This document shows, piece by piece, positions 46,400 through 56,728 of a stretch of 64,000 bases of DNA. A program made the translations under genes and the position numbers. Origin of the DNA: Raffaelea ambrosiae. Taxonomy: Eukaryota; Ascomycota; Sordariomycetes; Ophiostomatales; Ophiostomataceae. The stretch is from the NCBI GenBank assembly GCA_002778195.1, contig PCDI01000010.1, positions 1,178,001-1,242,000 on the forward strand, read 5' to 3'. The notes below the pieces were generated by a model, which did no database searches, was not told the origin of the DNA, and saw only the letters and a list, made by a program, of their open reading frames with translations. Positions within the stretch are counted from its first letter, which is position 1, and each line of letters starts with the position of its first letter.

Positions 46400-47300
46400 G
46401 CATCTCCCTTGGATGCCGGATGCTGCTGCTCCGACGGGGGCAACTTTTCGTACAAGAAGATCCAGGCGCGGTCCGCGCCACAGAGGAACATGGTGGACCG
46501 GTCGGGGCCGCGGGAGTCGGCCGCGTCGCCGGGCGCGTAGCCCTCGGGCCGCGGCATCGTGCACCACAGCGTCCTGTACTCGATGAGGTACGGCGTTTCG
46601 TCGTTGACGTTTGCGGCGGCATCCTTGCTTTTGCTCTTGTCCTTGTCCGCCTCCTCCAGGGCGAGTGTGCGCATGCATTGGGCGACACGGCTGTGGACGC
46701 CGTCGGCGCCGAGCACGATGGAGCCGTGGAATGTGGTGCCGTCCTCGCAGCTCACCGAAACGCCGTCGTCGGTAACGTCGATGTCGGTGACGTTCTTGCC
46801 GGTGTGGATGCGCGTCTTGTGGGCCTCGTCGATGCTATCGTAGAGAAGTCGGACAAGATATGCGCGGTGGTGGATGCTGAGGCTTGTGCCCAGGCTGGGG
46901 ACGAAACAAAAAAAAAAAAAAAAAAGACAAATCAGTGTCCCTACGCATCACACAACTACAGCCAGGGCATCGATCTCTCTTCTTTTGTGAAACACGCCTA
47001 CCTCTTCTTGAGTAGCGCGAACAGTGGCGTGCCATTGTTGTACCGCTTGCCGTCCATTGACACAGTATGGACGCTTGCAATCTGTACGCCAATGGCGTTG
47101 AGTTTTGCCAGCAAGCCCAGCTGGAAGAAGACACGCTGTGTTGGTACTCCGAGAACAAGACTGGCACCGGCATCGGCGAGGATGTCGTCTCGCCGTTCGA
47201 GAATGACGTAGTCGATGCCAGCTTTGGCCAGGACGTGTGCTGCCGTCAAGCCGACAGGGCCGCCGCCCACCACAATAACGCGAAACGGATCGGCAGTCAT
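45748..47300 (-). CDS. Class A FAD-dependent monooxygenase
   Basis: Two exons, 47300-47002 and 46894-45748, give 481 residues (donor GTAGGC, acceptor CAG, phase 2). Motifs: FAD-binding VIVVGGGPVGLTAAHVLAKA with the ribose-binding acid in ILERRD (GxGxxG), the DG motif VLGADGVHSRV, and the GD motif IVLAGDACHKYTPNHGQGYN. These are the three signatures of aromatic or terpenoid hydroxylases that use NAD(P)H and O2. A run of 11 Asn (residues about 276-286) is encoded by a GTT/AAC microsatellite at 46363-46397 and sits in a polar insertion between the FAD-binding half and the GD motif. Length is in the usual range. The C-terminus (LLYRLFDRYILPHLPF) is hydrophobic, as in membrane-associated fungal homologs. 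The substrate is unknown. Confidence 0.9.
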
Positions 47301-47400
47301 GCTGGGGACATGTATGTCTGTGTGTGTTGGTACGCTGTTGTGGAACACCAAGGGAGGTAAGGAGGGAGAGGAAAGAGTGACTGCTCTCGATAATGGGCGG

Positions 47401-47407
47401 TATATAT
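47401..47407 (-). promoter_or_regulatory. TATA box candidate of the FAD monooxygenase gene
   Basis: A TATATAT element lies about 100 bp upstream of the monooxygenase start codon (47300, minus strand), at a normal distance for a fungal TATA box. Confidence 0.5.
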
Positions 47408-49111
47408 GTGCATGTTTTGCGTATACGTGTCTTGACCAAAGGGTTGCTATTCTGCCTGTGGGTATATTTTGGGGGGTTTCTTTTCTTTTGTTCTCTTTTC
47501 CAATCATAGGGCGAGACACATCAGAGACCTTGGACACAAACCTCACCACGGAACTTGTCCCTGGCGCTTCCGCGAACGGGTCCGTCGGGTGGCGGCCCAG
47601 CTACAAAGTAGTATGCCGCACCCCATGTAAGGGATGACCACTTCTGACATGATCCTACCCGCTGTCAATATAGTTATCATTGGACAGGTTCACAGGCACA
47701 TCCTGTGACTTTCAACAGGCGGTCTTTCGGTCTTTTATCACACCCGGCCAATAATACAACAAGGCACAGACGGACAGAATCCATGTACACACCCCATTTC
47801 ACTAGCAACCAGAAACAGGAGGGTTTCCATTTCTCTTTTGTGTGCTAAGAAGGCGACGACCTGCCGTCCTACTACCAGCTGGACAGTCAATCAGCCTTTC
47901 ATCGGACCCCTTTCAATTCAATACTCCGATTTGTAAGGTGCTTCTAGGATGCTTCCGGCCATACACAGCAACGGGTCCAGCCAAGTAATGAAACAGGGAG
48001 GCTCCACTAGGTGGAGGCTCCAGAAATCGATATCAGGAGCTCGACGCTCCTCGTGGCGGCTCCGCCGGATTTACCGAATCCAGTGGTTACAACCTGCTGC
48101 GCCTTGGAGACTGTAGCCCGCCGACAATGTGATAACACGGCGGCCGTGCCCTCCTAGTGATGTCGAGAAAACCTAAGCACCGAACACTGACACTTTGCTA
48201 GGGACTACGCATACACCATTGCATTTCTACAGATTATTACGAGTCACCCTTTCTGCCCCAATCAAAGGATCCAGTGTCAAGAGCAACTGCGTATAGAAGC
48301 GTATACATGAGCCCAATAGCCAATGCTTCCATTCATAAGTGGATCCGCATTATTTCGATTAGAGACGCTTTGGACGTCTGGGTAACTACTAACTAGATTA
48401 GTACGTTTCGGGGAGCATAATCATTTCGGGTGAGATCACCACACCCCGGAGGCAGCGTATTTTTCTCTTTTGGAATCAAGCGGTTAACAGTGGATTATTT
48501 GGAATCCAGCCATACCGGAACTATACAGCCTTGCTATTGTTAATCTGTGTTCTGTTGACATGTCGAAATATTAGGTAAGCTTTCGTCAGCGCTACGAGAA
48601 GTAACGATGGACCTCACGAATAGTAGAGGGCCAAACGAAGGTGAAAAGACGGCATGAAGAAAGAAAAAGAGAGAAAAGACTCAGACCCAAAAACATGCCG
48701 TGCTCGTCCTACTGATTACGCCTATTGCCCTGTACTTGTGTGCACTGACGCTTCTGGGACATCCCATCCCGTGCCATGTCCAGCAACGAGAAGAGCGAAG
48801 CATGCTAGTCCGAACGATACCAAGGGAGGCGTGCACAAGGACCGGAGCTCAAAGCCACTCGTTGACAGAAGGGATTGGACGGATGGAGAGATTTCGATAT
48901 GGAAATAAGTATCGGTATGGCAAAAGCGCACGATCCGTCAGCAGGACCCGTCAGCACGAATACACTTGCATAGGCTCCTTGCACCACAATGCCGCAATGG
49001 CGAACAATGTATCCCTATAGGGTAATCCAAATGCAATATGCACTGTCTTGGCATTCTCTGATCCAAGAGACAAGCTCTCGTCAGAAAAAAAAACGATTTA
49101 CAAAATTGGGG
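47408..49111. other. Gene-free stretch between monooxygenase and DUF7136 genes
   Basis: From 47640 to 48650 there is almost no open frame on either strand, which is unusual here; the stretch includes a cluster of hairpins (47997-48143). From 48650 to 49111 there are short frames only. The left part is the monooxygenase promoter and the right end the 3' flank of the DUF7136 gene. Confidence 0.45.
47997..48143. repeat. Cluster of five consecutive short hairpins
   Basis: Perfect or nearly perfect inverted repeats follow one another. (1) 47997-48021: GGAG and CTCCAC pairing with GTGGAG and CTCC across one G-G mismatch, loop TAG. (2) 48035-48051: AGGAGC/GCTCCT, loop TCGAC. (3) 48055-48066: GGCG/CGCC or GGCGG/CCGCC with a very small loop. 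(4) 48067-48081: GGATT/AATCC, loop TACCG. (5) 48118-48143: CCGCCG/CGGCGG, loop 14 nt. No protein gene overlaps. Confidence 0.7.
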
Positions 49112-49951
49112 CTACAGCGTAAACAGGCCAAGCACACTCAGCAGGGTACATGCCCAGATAGCCGCGTTTGCTGTCTTCGTCCAAAAACCCTCCCTGACCG
49201 ACATGGCCACACTCGTCTGGTTGATGGGACAGTAGTATGGAGTACAGCTCCAGGACCTGATCTTGGCTGAGATGCTCGCCGCAGCAGCCGTGTCCACCGT
49301 CGCAGCACATGGGTTGCCTGCCGGCCACGGCGTTTCCTCAGACAGGATGGCGCAGGTGGTAATGTTGTACGAGACAGTTTCATACTGTGCAAAAGGCGTT
49401 GCTGTCACATTCCATGTCAGACTCACGCTCGAGTTGCATGCGTCGGATGCCGTGGCCGCCACCAGGTCGACCGCGCTACCACTGTCAGCAACGGTAAACA
49501 CCACGCCGAAGCCCCTATTGTCGTAATTGGCGACGATGGTGCCGTTGGTTCGACTGTTGTGGCCAACCGAGCAGTTGATAGAGACCACCTCAATATAAAG
49601 CATGTAGGTGCCGGCCGTTATGTTGGTGGCGTAGGTGTAGAGGTAGAGCGGGCCAGCTTGCGACGCATCCGCAAACGGGTATTCGATGCCGCGCATATCG
49701 TCATTATAGGGATCCGGGGTTGTGCCATTCAGAGATACTTGAAAGCGGTTCGACACGAGGGTTGACAGGGGAGGGTTCTGGACGACAACGACAATAGGGA
49801 ACAGTTCCGCCGGGACGTATGTGGTGTTGTGGGGGAAGACCAGGTCAATTTCGGCGGTCTGGGGGAAAGTGGTATTAGCGGTTGCAGTAGTAGCCAAGGC
49901 CGCCAAGACCGCCAAGACCGCTAAAGCCGCAGGAACAGCATTAAAGGCCAT
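49112..49951 (-). CDS. Secreted DUF7136-type protein, probably GPI-anchored
   Basis: Intronless frame of 279 residues from the ATG complementary to 49949-49951. A clear signal peptide (MAFNAVPAALAVLAVLAALA then TTATA, cleavage near residue 25) is followed by NTTFPQTAEIDLVFPHNTTY and FPIVVVVQNPP, the start of the fungal DUF7136 domain. Further conserved features are YLYTYATNITAGTYMLYIEV and paired cysteines (INCSVGH, SDACNSS, NITTCAI, NPCAAT, WSCTPYYCPI). Several N-glycosylation sequons are present. The last 20 residues (TANAAIWACTLLSVLGLFTL) are hydrophobic after a small-residue region, consistent with a GPI-anchor signal. The role is unknown; it is likely a cell-wall or surface protein. A TAAATAG element (about 50091-50097) is a possible TATA box some 140 bp upstream. 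Confidence 0.85.
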   Translation of the reverse strand: MAFNAVPAALAVLAVLAALATTATANTTFPQTAEIDLVFPHNTTYVPAELFPIVVVVQNPPLSTLVSNRFQVSLNGTTPDPYNDDMRGIEYPFADASQAGPLYLYTYATNITAGTYMLYIEVVSINCSVGHNSRTNGTIVANYDNRGFGVVFTVADSGSAVDLVAATASDACNSSVSLTWNVTATPFAQYETVSYNITTCAILSEETPWPAGNPCAATVDTAAAASISAKIRSWSCTPYYCPINQTSVAMSVREGFWTKTANAAIWACTLLSVLGLFTL

Positions 49952-51385
49952 GTCGCTGGTTGTTTGTTTGTTCTCGCCAAGAAAGTTGACAACATCAACA
50001 TTCGAGAAAAGGAGAGAGAATTAGAAACCCGGGCAGACACGGGACGAAAATCGTCACAGGATCCCATTTCAGTGACCTTTTCGATACCACTCTATTTATC
50101 CGGAGTCTCAGAGTAACCTAAGCCAGAAGCAGCGAGGTAAGGTAACGGTGTGCCACTGGACTCTCACAACTGGGGTTGTCTTTCGTGGAGATTGAAAGCC
50201 ACTGTGTGTCACGTGACCACAATACCACCGCCTCCGACATACTTGTCTTCCCTGTCATGACTCAGGTGGTCCTTCTGGATACGACTAAACGCTGCCATGA
50301 CGGACGTAGCCTCTGGCAGTATACCTGTCTCTTCGCCTTGAGAGTACCTAGCTCATCGGTGGTGGATGGGGCTGAGACTCTTCTGTCTGGCATAACGATT
50401 CTCTGTTCTCACGATTCACAGACCTAGATTCAAACAATGAACACACTACTTCGAGTCGACCCATTTGGGTCAGCAAAGCCCATACTTCTTTGAACCAGAT
50501 ATCCCACTCTTGGCCACGGGCGTCGATGCTGTCACAATCTTTCGCGCCACCGACGCAATGGCAATGTTGCTCGGAGTTTTAAAAGCCGGCAGGTCAGCGT
50601 GCAGGGTCAGCTGGACCCACGACCATAGCTCGACCGCAACCGGGCTGTCGGGGTCGTAGCTGCTCCGCGAGCAGGTGATTTCGACGTTCCTCTACACAAA
50701 TTACCATGACGCATGCCATGGTGCCTGATAAGGCGGCCACTACAATACTCGCGGCCTCGGCCATGGTCGACGCTGCGGCCAGACGGGCCATTGCGCGGTA
50801 TTTTGATTGTTTCGTCGTCTTCAGCGACCAGCACAACTTGCTCCACGCCCCAAACGACCTGCATTATCCCCACGGCTATGTTCAGCTGCTGGCGCTCTAC
50901 TTTCTCGATGCACCGATGACCCAGCCTGACAATTCAGCCTTACGGTGTTCAGAGGCGGCCATCCTCGGCGCCTGCCGCTCTGAAATGAACACGAAAATAA
51001 GCCATGAGACCCTCCCCATGCCGTAACTAATACCACTAGAATTGCCCTTTTCGGTCGATGAGACCTGTAAAAAGGCACTCTGATTCGCCGAGGACCAAGT
51101 TACGTGTATGCTGCGCGGGCTTTGCCTAATAGACGGTATCCTAGGCGAAGTAATCTGTGTCATCTTACTAGTGTCTACACTGTTAGATAACAGGAAGACG
51201 TGGCTAAACATCTCATAAGTGTGTGAAGATATAGCCCTGGTCGGCCTAGCTCATTGTGCTTTGCCACACGGTTGAGCGTCTTATTGTTTGGGATTTTTTC
51301 CCAAAGGGTTGTTTCCGTGTTGATAGTTTACATGGCCGCTTTCTTATTTCTTTGGACGCCTTTTCCCTCTACCTGTCTACTCCTA
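49952..51385. other. Intergenic region, no supported gene
   Basis: The left part is the DUF7136 promoter. At 50465-51026 (+) two modest open frames have coding-like composition, one with LLGVLKAGR resembling a short piece of an NRPS adenylation domain, but the match is too short to call. The right end is the 3' flank of the AKR gene. Confidence 0.35.
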
Positions 51386-52676
51386 TCAATGGAAGTATTT
51401 CGTGGCCACCGGCTTCACAATCTCCCAGGCCTGGTCAAACGCATCCAGCAGGTCCTGTGGCAGCGGGCCCTTCTCCAGATTGGACAGGTTCTCGAGCTGG
51501 GCCGCACTGCTGGCGCCGATGATGATGGCGTCGCCGTACTGGCGGTCCAGCTGGCTGTGGTGGCTGATCCACCGCAGGGCCGCCTCGGCCGTGGAGATGC
51601 CCAGCTTCCGGGCGGCCGGTCGCACAATGTCGAGCGCGTCAAAGTAGGCGTCGTTCCAGTAGCGCTTGCGGTAGCCGACGCCCTGGGCACGCGCCGGGTC
51701 AAAGCGGCTGCCGGGCTCGTGGCCGGCCGCCGTCTGGTCGCGCTGGTAGCGGTCGGTCAAGAAGCCGCCGGCGAGCGGGTTGTACTCGTAAAAGGCGATG
51801 CCGTAGTGGCGGAGTGCGGGCAGCAGCTCGGGCTCGACGGTGCGGTGGATGCCGTTGTAGATGCCCTGGTAAACGTCGGGGGCCTTCCAGCCGTGGCTGC
51901 GGGCGATTTCGGCAATCTGGGCGACCTCCCAGGCGGCGTAGTTGCTGAGGCCGAAGCGCTTGAAATAGCCCTGCTTGTAGAGGCTGTTGACCTCGCGAAG
52001 GGTGTCCTCATACGGGACGCCGTGATCCGGGCCGTGGAGGTACCAAAGGTCGACCTGGGGGAGTCAGTCAAAACTTGCAACAAAAAAAGCCAACGAGGAC
52101 ACAATGGAGAAAGCAATCAGAAGCAACAAACGACAACGGGTGGAGACGAGGAGAAAGCACGAAAACCATCTGACTAGCGAGCGAAGGGGGGGGGGGNGAA
52201 AAAGAACAAAATAAAGGGAAAACGAGCGAAGCGAGGACCAAAAAACAAACCTTGTCTGTATTGAGAGCCTTCAGACTGTCCAGTAGAGCTTCTTTGAGCG
52301 TGGTCGGATCGTGGGTGTATGTCTTGGCGGACTTGAGTCCGCGATCGCCTCTGCCATTTGGATACAGCTTAGTATCCACGACGATGCCGCGCTTGGCCAG
52401 GTCCAACTGTCCCAGGTACTCCTCAGAGCTGCCCTGGCCATAGGTGCGGGCGCTGTCAATCTCGTTGTGGCCGTGCTTCTGAAAGACGTCGAGAATCTCG
52501 CCCGCCTCTTTGAGGTCGTGGACGCGGGCTTGTTCGACATCTGAGAATTGTCAGTATAGCTAACACATGGATGAGATGCCTTCCAGGGACGACAAAATGA
52601 AACAGAAATACTCACCCGCCCGACCAAAGGTCATCGTCCCAAAGACGATGTTGAGAGCTGTTTTGGCTTGGGCCAT
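51386..52676 (-). CDS. Aldo/keto reductase, AKR7 (aflatoxin aldehyde reductase) type
   Basis: Three exons, 52676-52616, 52540-52251 and 52054-51386, give 339 residues. Donors are GTGAGT and GTTTGT; acceptors CAG; frames join. The start MAQAKTALNIVFGTMTFGRA is the usual AKR7 N-terminus. Catalytic tetrad residues are visible: Asp and Tyr in NEIDSARTYGQGSSEEYLG, Lys in VVDTKLYP, His in WYLHGPDHGVPYEDTL (formed at the exon 2/3 junction). FKRFGLSNYAAWEVAQI and GIYNGIHRTVEPELLPALRH are typical. The NADPH-binding end is IIIGASSAAQLENLSNLEKG. The family reduces dialdehydes and other carbonyls, with succinic semialdehyde as a known substrate of some members. Intron 2 (52250-52055) holds the 20-bp motif shared with the MFS intron and an ambiguous base at 52197. 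Confidence 0.92.
52220..52239 (-). repeat. Fourth copy of the shared 20-bp intronic motif
   Basis: An exact copy of AAACGAGCGAAGCGAGGACC, here 11 nt downstream of the intron 2 donor of the aldo/keto reductase gene. The following CAAAAAAC is also close to the flank of the 21794 copy. It lies in the same orientation relative to transcription as in the MFS gene. Confidence 0.9.
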
Positions 52677-52765
52677 TGTGGTGATTCTGCAAGGTTTCTC
52701 TAAATCGAGGGCTGCGTTTTCATCCCGGGCACGTCATTCACAGCCCAAATTCAGCTCCAGTCGTT

Positions 52766-52779
52766 GCCTATATATAGGC
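52766..52779 (-). promoter_or_regulatory. TATA-containing palindrome upstream of the AKR gene
   Basis: GCCTATATATAGGC is a perfect 14-bp palindrome centred on TATATATA, about 90 bp upstream of the AKR start codon. It may serve as the TATA box; the palindromic flanks are notable but may be chance. Confidence 0.5.
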
Positions 52780-53638
52780 TCGGCCACGGGCCAGACCTGC
52801 ATGTCCAAAACAGCTCTGAGGTCAAGTGGGGACGCTTATGATGTGCTTTTAGGCCGCTTAGTGCACCACATTTCCGGGTCCATTCAGTCGGCGGGCGTTT
52901 ATTCGACGGCGACAAGGAAGCTACTGCAGACCCCCTCAGTGAGCTCTCTATTGGTTTGGTATCGCTTTAATCCCTCGCAGTCACAAATGACTGTTGTGCC
53001 GTGTGCTCCAAACACGGCCGGGTTCGACAAGGGCACGCCCAATTTCTCTGCTGTGGTGTCATATAGGTTAGTCTAGTCACCGCCTATGACCGACGGCGGG
53101 CTTAATTTGCCGAACAGGGACCGATGCGAGTCTTGGGGTTCCTGCCAAGCCTGCGAGGCTCTCAGAGGCTCTTAGGGGCTCGACAGTTCCGAGTCGCTCC
53201 TTCTTGTTTGGATACTACAAAACACATCCGCAGCCTTGTTATTACTAATACATTCACTAACAAAGACAACGGCGTGTATTCTTGTCTAGCATATGATCCC
53301 GCTTATGAGTGTATCCTTGCCAACGGCTCTCTTGTTTTGATGAGATTTTGCTCGTTTATTCTTCTGTTCTTCTCGTTCACAAGGACACTGCTGTCAAGGG
53401 GGAAATTGGCTTCCTTTGGCATTCAGTCAACTGGGGAAAAGAGAGAAGAAGAGATAAATTGCTATATAAAGATATCACCACAAGAGCAACGAACAAAGAA
53501 AAAAATTGAGACATTGAGCTGATCACAGGAACATTACATGAAACCCCTCAAAGATGACATCTCCGTATCTCCCCTAAAGCTAGGCAAGGGCATGCAAATA
53601 CAACCGCCGCGGCCACGACGGCAAGGGTGGACCAAATT
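52780..53638. other. Intergenic region right of the AKR promoter
   Basis: No supported gene. It has moderate AT content, with short frames lacking coding signature and no notable repeat. Confidence 0.4.
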
Positions 53639-54227
53639 TTAGAAATGGGGCCTCCCGCCGTCACCAGGGCGGCCCACGGGTGGTCGTATCGTCACGGGCA
53701 GGAAGAGCAGCACCAGAGGAAGACACTGGAAAGGAGGCGGACCACTCTGTGAGGTCTGAGAGCTCCCTGATCCGGCCCATCCATTCGAGGTCGGCTTCTC
53801 CGCGAACGTGTCCGTGGACGAGCCACATTCACCAGGTAGGTAGGACGGCTCCTCGACGCCGTCGGGGCAGTGCCAATGGACCTCGTGGGCGGAGCCCTCG
53901 GTGTCGGCACACAAAGGCAGAGTACTCGAGGGCTGGGCCTGTGTAGTGGTCGATGTGGTGGGCGTGGTCGTAAACAGCAACAGAACGCACGTATCAATTC
54001 AAGATCGTTCGTCGTCTCCCTTCCCAGACGCTATTCGAAAGCCAGTCAGGCTTTGGATGGCTCTCGGGGGACGTGGGAGTGATCCAGCACGCCCGCCTCC
54101 GGGCAGCCTCCAGCTCGTTGGCATCATACGTCTCACCTCCGGTCTTCTTGGTCTCTAACTGGTACACTGGGCGCTGGTCGTTGCGCTCCGGCCAGTCCAC
54201 CAGCCGGAGGCGTTTCTCGCCCCTCAT
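53639..54227 (-). CDS. Possible small hypothetical gene
   Basis: A 77-residue frame (54227-53994, ATG start, MRGEKRLRLVDWPERNDQRP...) is followed in another frame by 53980-53639, rich in Thr/Ser/Pro with paired cysteines (LCADTEGSAHEVHWHC, PGECGSS). Both have the GC-rich third positions of real exons here, and could be joined by an intron between about 54000 and 53950 that I could not fix. No family was recognised. The reading could also be chance in GC-rich DNA downstream of the FAD oxidoreductase gene, which ends 130 bp to the right. Confidence 0.28.
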
Positions 54228-54357
54228 ACCCCTCCCCCCATCATTTCGCCTCCTATCAAAACGTAGTTCTACGACGTCGAATTGGTGGAGCTAAGAATGA
54301 CTGGATTCGTCTTTTATACCACTCTGTACCTGGACTATGTATTTGTGATGTGCCTGT

Positions 54358-55587
54358 TTACCTAGCCCGACGAGCGAGGTTCTCCTCTTTGTCAAACCGC
54401 GTCAGTGCAAACTGCGCCAGGTCTGGGTCTTCCTTGCCGGTGACCACGAGCTCCGAAATCAGCTCCCCCACAACAGCCGCCAGCGTCACGCCCGAGTGCA
54501 TCACCGCCAGCGTCAGTCCGGGCCGTCCACTGGCACCCAGAATCGGGTACCCGTCCTGCGGGTCTGGCCGGTAGCCAATCGTGTAGTAGTCCAGCTCCAG
54601 GGGGGGCAGGGCCGTCTCTTTGCCGTCCTTGTCCACCAGCTTCTCGCGGAAGAGAGCCTTCACCTTGACAAACAGCTCGTCCGCCTTGGCCTGCGGCTCC
54701 TCGCCCGGGTCCGTCCCGGCAAAGTTGGCGCCCGACAGCAGCCGGCCCTCGACTGTTTGGCGGATGTGCGGCCCCCCCGAGATCACCGAGCCCTGCAGCA
54801 GTCGCACGGGCACCGGCTTTGAGTGCACCAGTATGCCCGCCCGGCCGCACACCGGCACCGTGACCCCCACGCTCGCGCTCAGCGGCACCGTGCCCAAGCC
54901 GGCCGCCAGGACGACATGGTCGGCGGAGATGGTCTGGCCCTCGGACGTCACCAGCCCCGTGACGGTCTTCTTGTCGTCGCCCAGAACCAGCCGGGCCGCC
55001 TCGGCATAGACCACCTCGGCGCCTCCCTTTTCCTGGGCATTCTTGACAAAGATCTTGGCCGCCTCGGACGCCTCGACGGATCCTTCTTCCGGCAGCTCCA
55101 AGGCAAACTTGTTCTCCGGGAGGGCCGACTCCGCCAGCCACGGCTCCCGTGCCAGCAGCGCTTCGGTGCCCTCGATGTGGTTCACCGTGTAGCCCCAGCT
55201 GACGTGCTGCTTGGCATTGCGCTCCAGCTGGTCGCGGGTGGCGCCCTCCCACTGCAGGTTGCCGGCCCAGCGCACGACGTCGCGCAGCCCGGGCACGGTG
55301 GTGCCGTCGTCCGCGAGAGCATGCCAGCGGATGAGCGACCGGTAGCGGAAATCATAGTAAAACCGGGGGTTGCTGAAGTTGGCGTTGAGCCAGGCAAAGG
55401 AGTTCGGCGTGGCGGTGCCGCCAACAGCCGTGGACACGATGGTGACGCGGGCCTTGTGGACGACGGCCAGGTGCCAGGCGATGGAGGCGCCGATGATGCC
55501 GGCGCCGACGACCAGGATGTGCGGAGACGACGGCGATGCCGCCGTCGTCGTCGTGGCGTCCGACGTGCTTGTCGTCTGTGGAGCCAT
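54358..55587 (-). CDS. DAO-family FAD-dependent oxidoreductase
   Basis: Intronless frame of 409 residues from the ATG complementary to 55585-55587 (good context CACCATGG). A Thr/Ser-rich N-terminus is followed by the dinucleotide-binding motif HILVVGAGIIGASIAWHLAV (GxGxxG), the hallmark of the glycine oxidase / D-amino acid oxidase / sarcosine oxidase fold. Then TPNSFAWLNANFSNPRFYYD, a substrate-domain segment, ADHVVLAAGLGTVPLSASVG (second FAD contact), and near the C-terminus IGYRPDPQDGYPILGASGRP and MHSGVTLAAVVGELISELVV, the typical closing FAD motif. It oxidises an amine or amino acid with FAD; the substrate is unknown. No peroxisomal tail (the C-terminus is ARRAR), although the last residues are basic. 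Confidence 0.9.
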   Translation of the reverse strand: MAPQTTSTSDATTTTAASPSSPHILVVGAGIIGASIAWHLAVVHKARVTIVSTAVGGTATPNSFAWLNANFSNPRFYYDFRYRSLIRWHALADDGTTVPGLRDVVRWAGNLQWEGATRDQLERNAKQHVSWGYTVNHIEGTEALLAREPWLAESALPENKFALELPEEGSVEASEAAKIFVKNAQEKGGAEVVYAEAARLVLGDDKKTVTGLVTSEGQTISADHVVLAAGLGTVPLSASVGVTVPVCGRAGILVHSKPVPVRLLQGSVISGGPHIRQTVEGRLLSGANFAGTDPGEEPQAKADELFVKVKALFREKLVDKDGKETALPPLELDYYTIGYRPDPQDGYPILGASGRPGLTLAVMHSGVTLAAVVGELISELVVTGKEDPDLAQFALTRFDKEENLARRAR

Positions 55588-56416
55588 GGTGGTGGAGAAA
55601 GGGGGACGATGATGTCAATTTGGCAGATAGCCGGTGATCTTGGCTCTTGTGTGTGAGAAAGCTGAGCAAGTATTAGGGGGAGGGGGGGGGCAGGGAGTGA
55701 GTGCGAGGGGTGTGATTTCGTGTGTCTTTCGCGTTCGTTATCTCTTTGATCGTCTCGCCGTCTTTTTCAGCGTCGTGTCTCTGCACGGCACCCTCAGGGG
55801 CCTTCTTTCTTATAGACGCGACGCGCGACCGATCCTCGGATGCTATGTGGGACGGCCGACGTAACTTTCCGGGAATATCGTGCCAAACAGCTGCAGAAAG
55901 TTCTAGCCGTGTCCTGTGGTCTAGTTCACTGATGGTGGTGCCGCTGTGTCGGCCTCTTATCCTATTTGGCCGGAGATTCCCGCGGCTTGCGCCATGGAAA
56001 ACTCCGAACCGTACCCCGATATGTCGCCATATTTTTGAGCCCCCGTATTTCATGGTCCAATTGCGCTCTTTTCCTGTCAGTCTTTCTCCGGTTTAGGTTG
56101 TCCCGAGTTCTGCCTTCCGACGTCCGAGATCTGACGATGGATCGCCGGTCATGCCATTGTTTCGCCGGATAACTGCTTGATGGACCTGTCCATACAGGTT
56201 ACGGGTTTATTGAACCTGGGTGATTCTATAGTAGTTGAACTGACTGCTTCTTTCATTTTCTACAGACCACGCAGCCCGTAACAAAGATAAAGATATTGTG
56301 ACAAGTCTAACAAAAGGAGTTGTCGACGTCCACAGTCGTTGCACCGTCTATTTAAGGCTGCAACATAGAGGAAACCAATAACCGCCTAAAGCTTACTAAA
56401 AGCTTACTAAGGAACC
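55588..56416. other. Promoter region of the DAO gene and 5' flank of the tRNA gene
   Basis: No protein gene. A G-run lies at 55676-55690. No convincing TATA element for the DAO gene was found. A short repeat AAAGCTTACTA occurs twice (about 56387-56410) just before the tRNA. Confidence 0.4.
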
Positions 56417-56507
56417 GGTTCCGTGGTGCAGTTGGTTAGCGCATCGTACTAATATTTCAACTTGGAATCCAATGCGAAAGTCGAGGGTTCGAGCCCCTCC
56501 GGGACCA
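56417..56507 (+). tRNA. tRNA-Ile (AAT) with a 17-nt intron
   Basis: A full cloverleaf can be folded. Acceptor stem 56417-56423 pairs with 56500-56506 (one G-T pair), discriminator A at 56507. D-stem 56426-56429 with 56439-56442. Anticodon stem 56444-56448 with 56473-56477. Anticodon AAT at 56451-56453. T-stem 56483-56487 with 56495-56499 and a standard TTCGAGC loop (B box). An intron at 56455-56471 interrupts the loop one base 3' of the anticodon, the canonical nuclear position. CCA is not encoded, as normal in eukaryotes. Confidence 0.95.
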
Positions 56508-56514
56508 TCCAATA

Positions 56515-56532
56515 TTTTTTTGTTTTTTTTTT
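56515..56532 (+). terminator. RNA polymerase III terminator of tRNA-Ile
   Basis: Runs of seven and ten T residues separated by one G begin 8 nt after the tRNA 3' end, a strong Pol III stop signal. Confidence 0.85.
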
Positions 56533-56728
56533 GCTCTTTCTGGAGTTTCATCTGCCACTCTTCTTACGGCAGCTATCCAGGTTCATTTCCTCTACTCCCT
56601 TTCAACTCCGTTTGGTTTACTATTTGATCAAACAGTAACGTTTCCCATTCATTCATCTAGTTCTTCTCTTCTTTGATTTTGTTCTTTTTTGCTGAAAGGA
56701 GTCCTATTGTTCCGCGTATGCTCTTCAC

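Noticed and set aside
50465..50659. Short peptide with LLGVLKAGR resembling an NRPS adenylation-domain piece
   Set aside because: The match is under ten residues, and no other adenylation motifs follow in any frame.
54823..55656. 277-residue + strand frame
   Set aside because: It is antisense to the DAO-type oxidoreductase gene.
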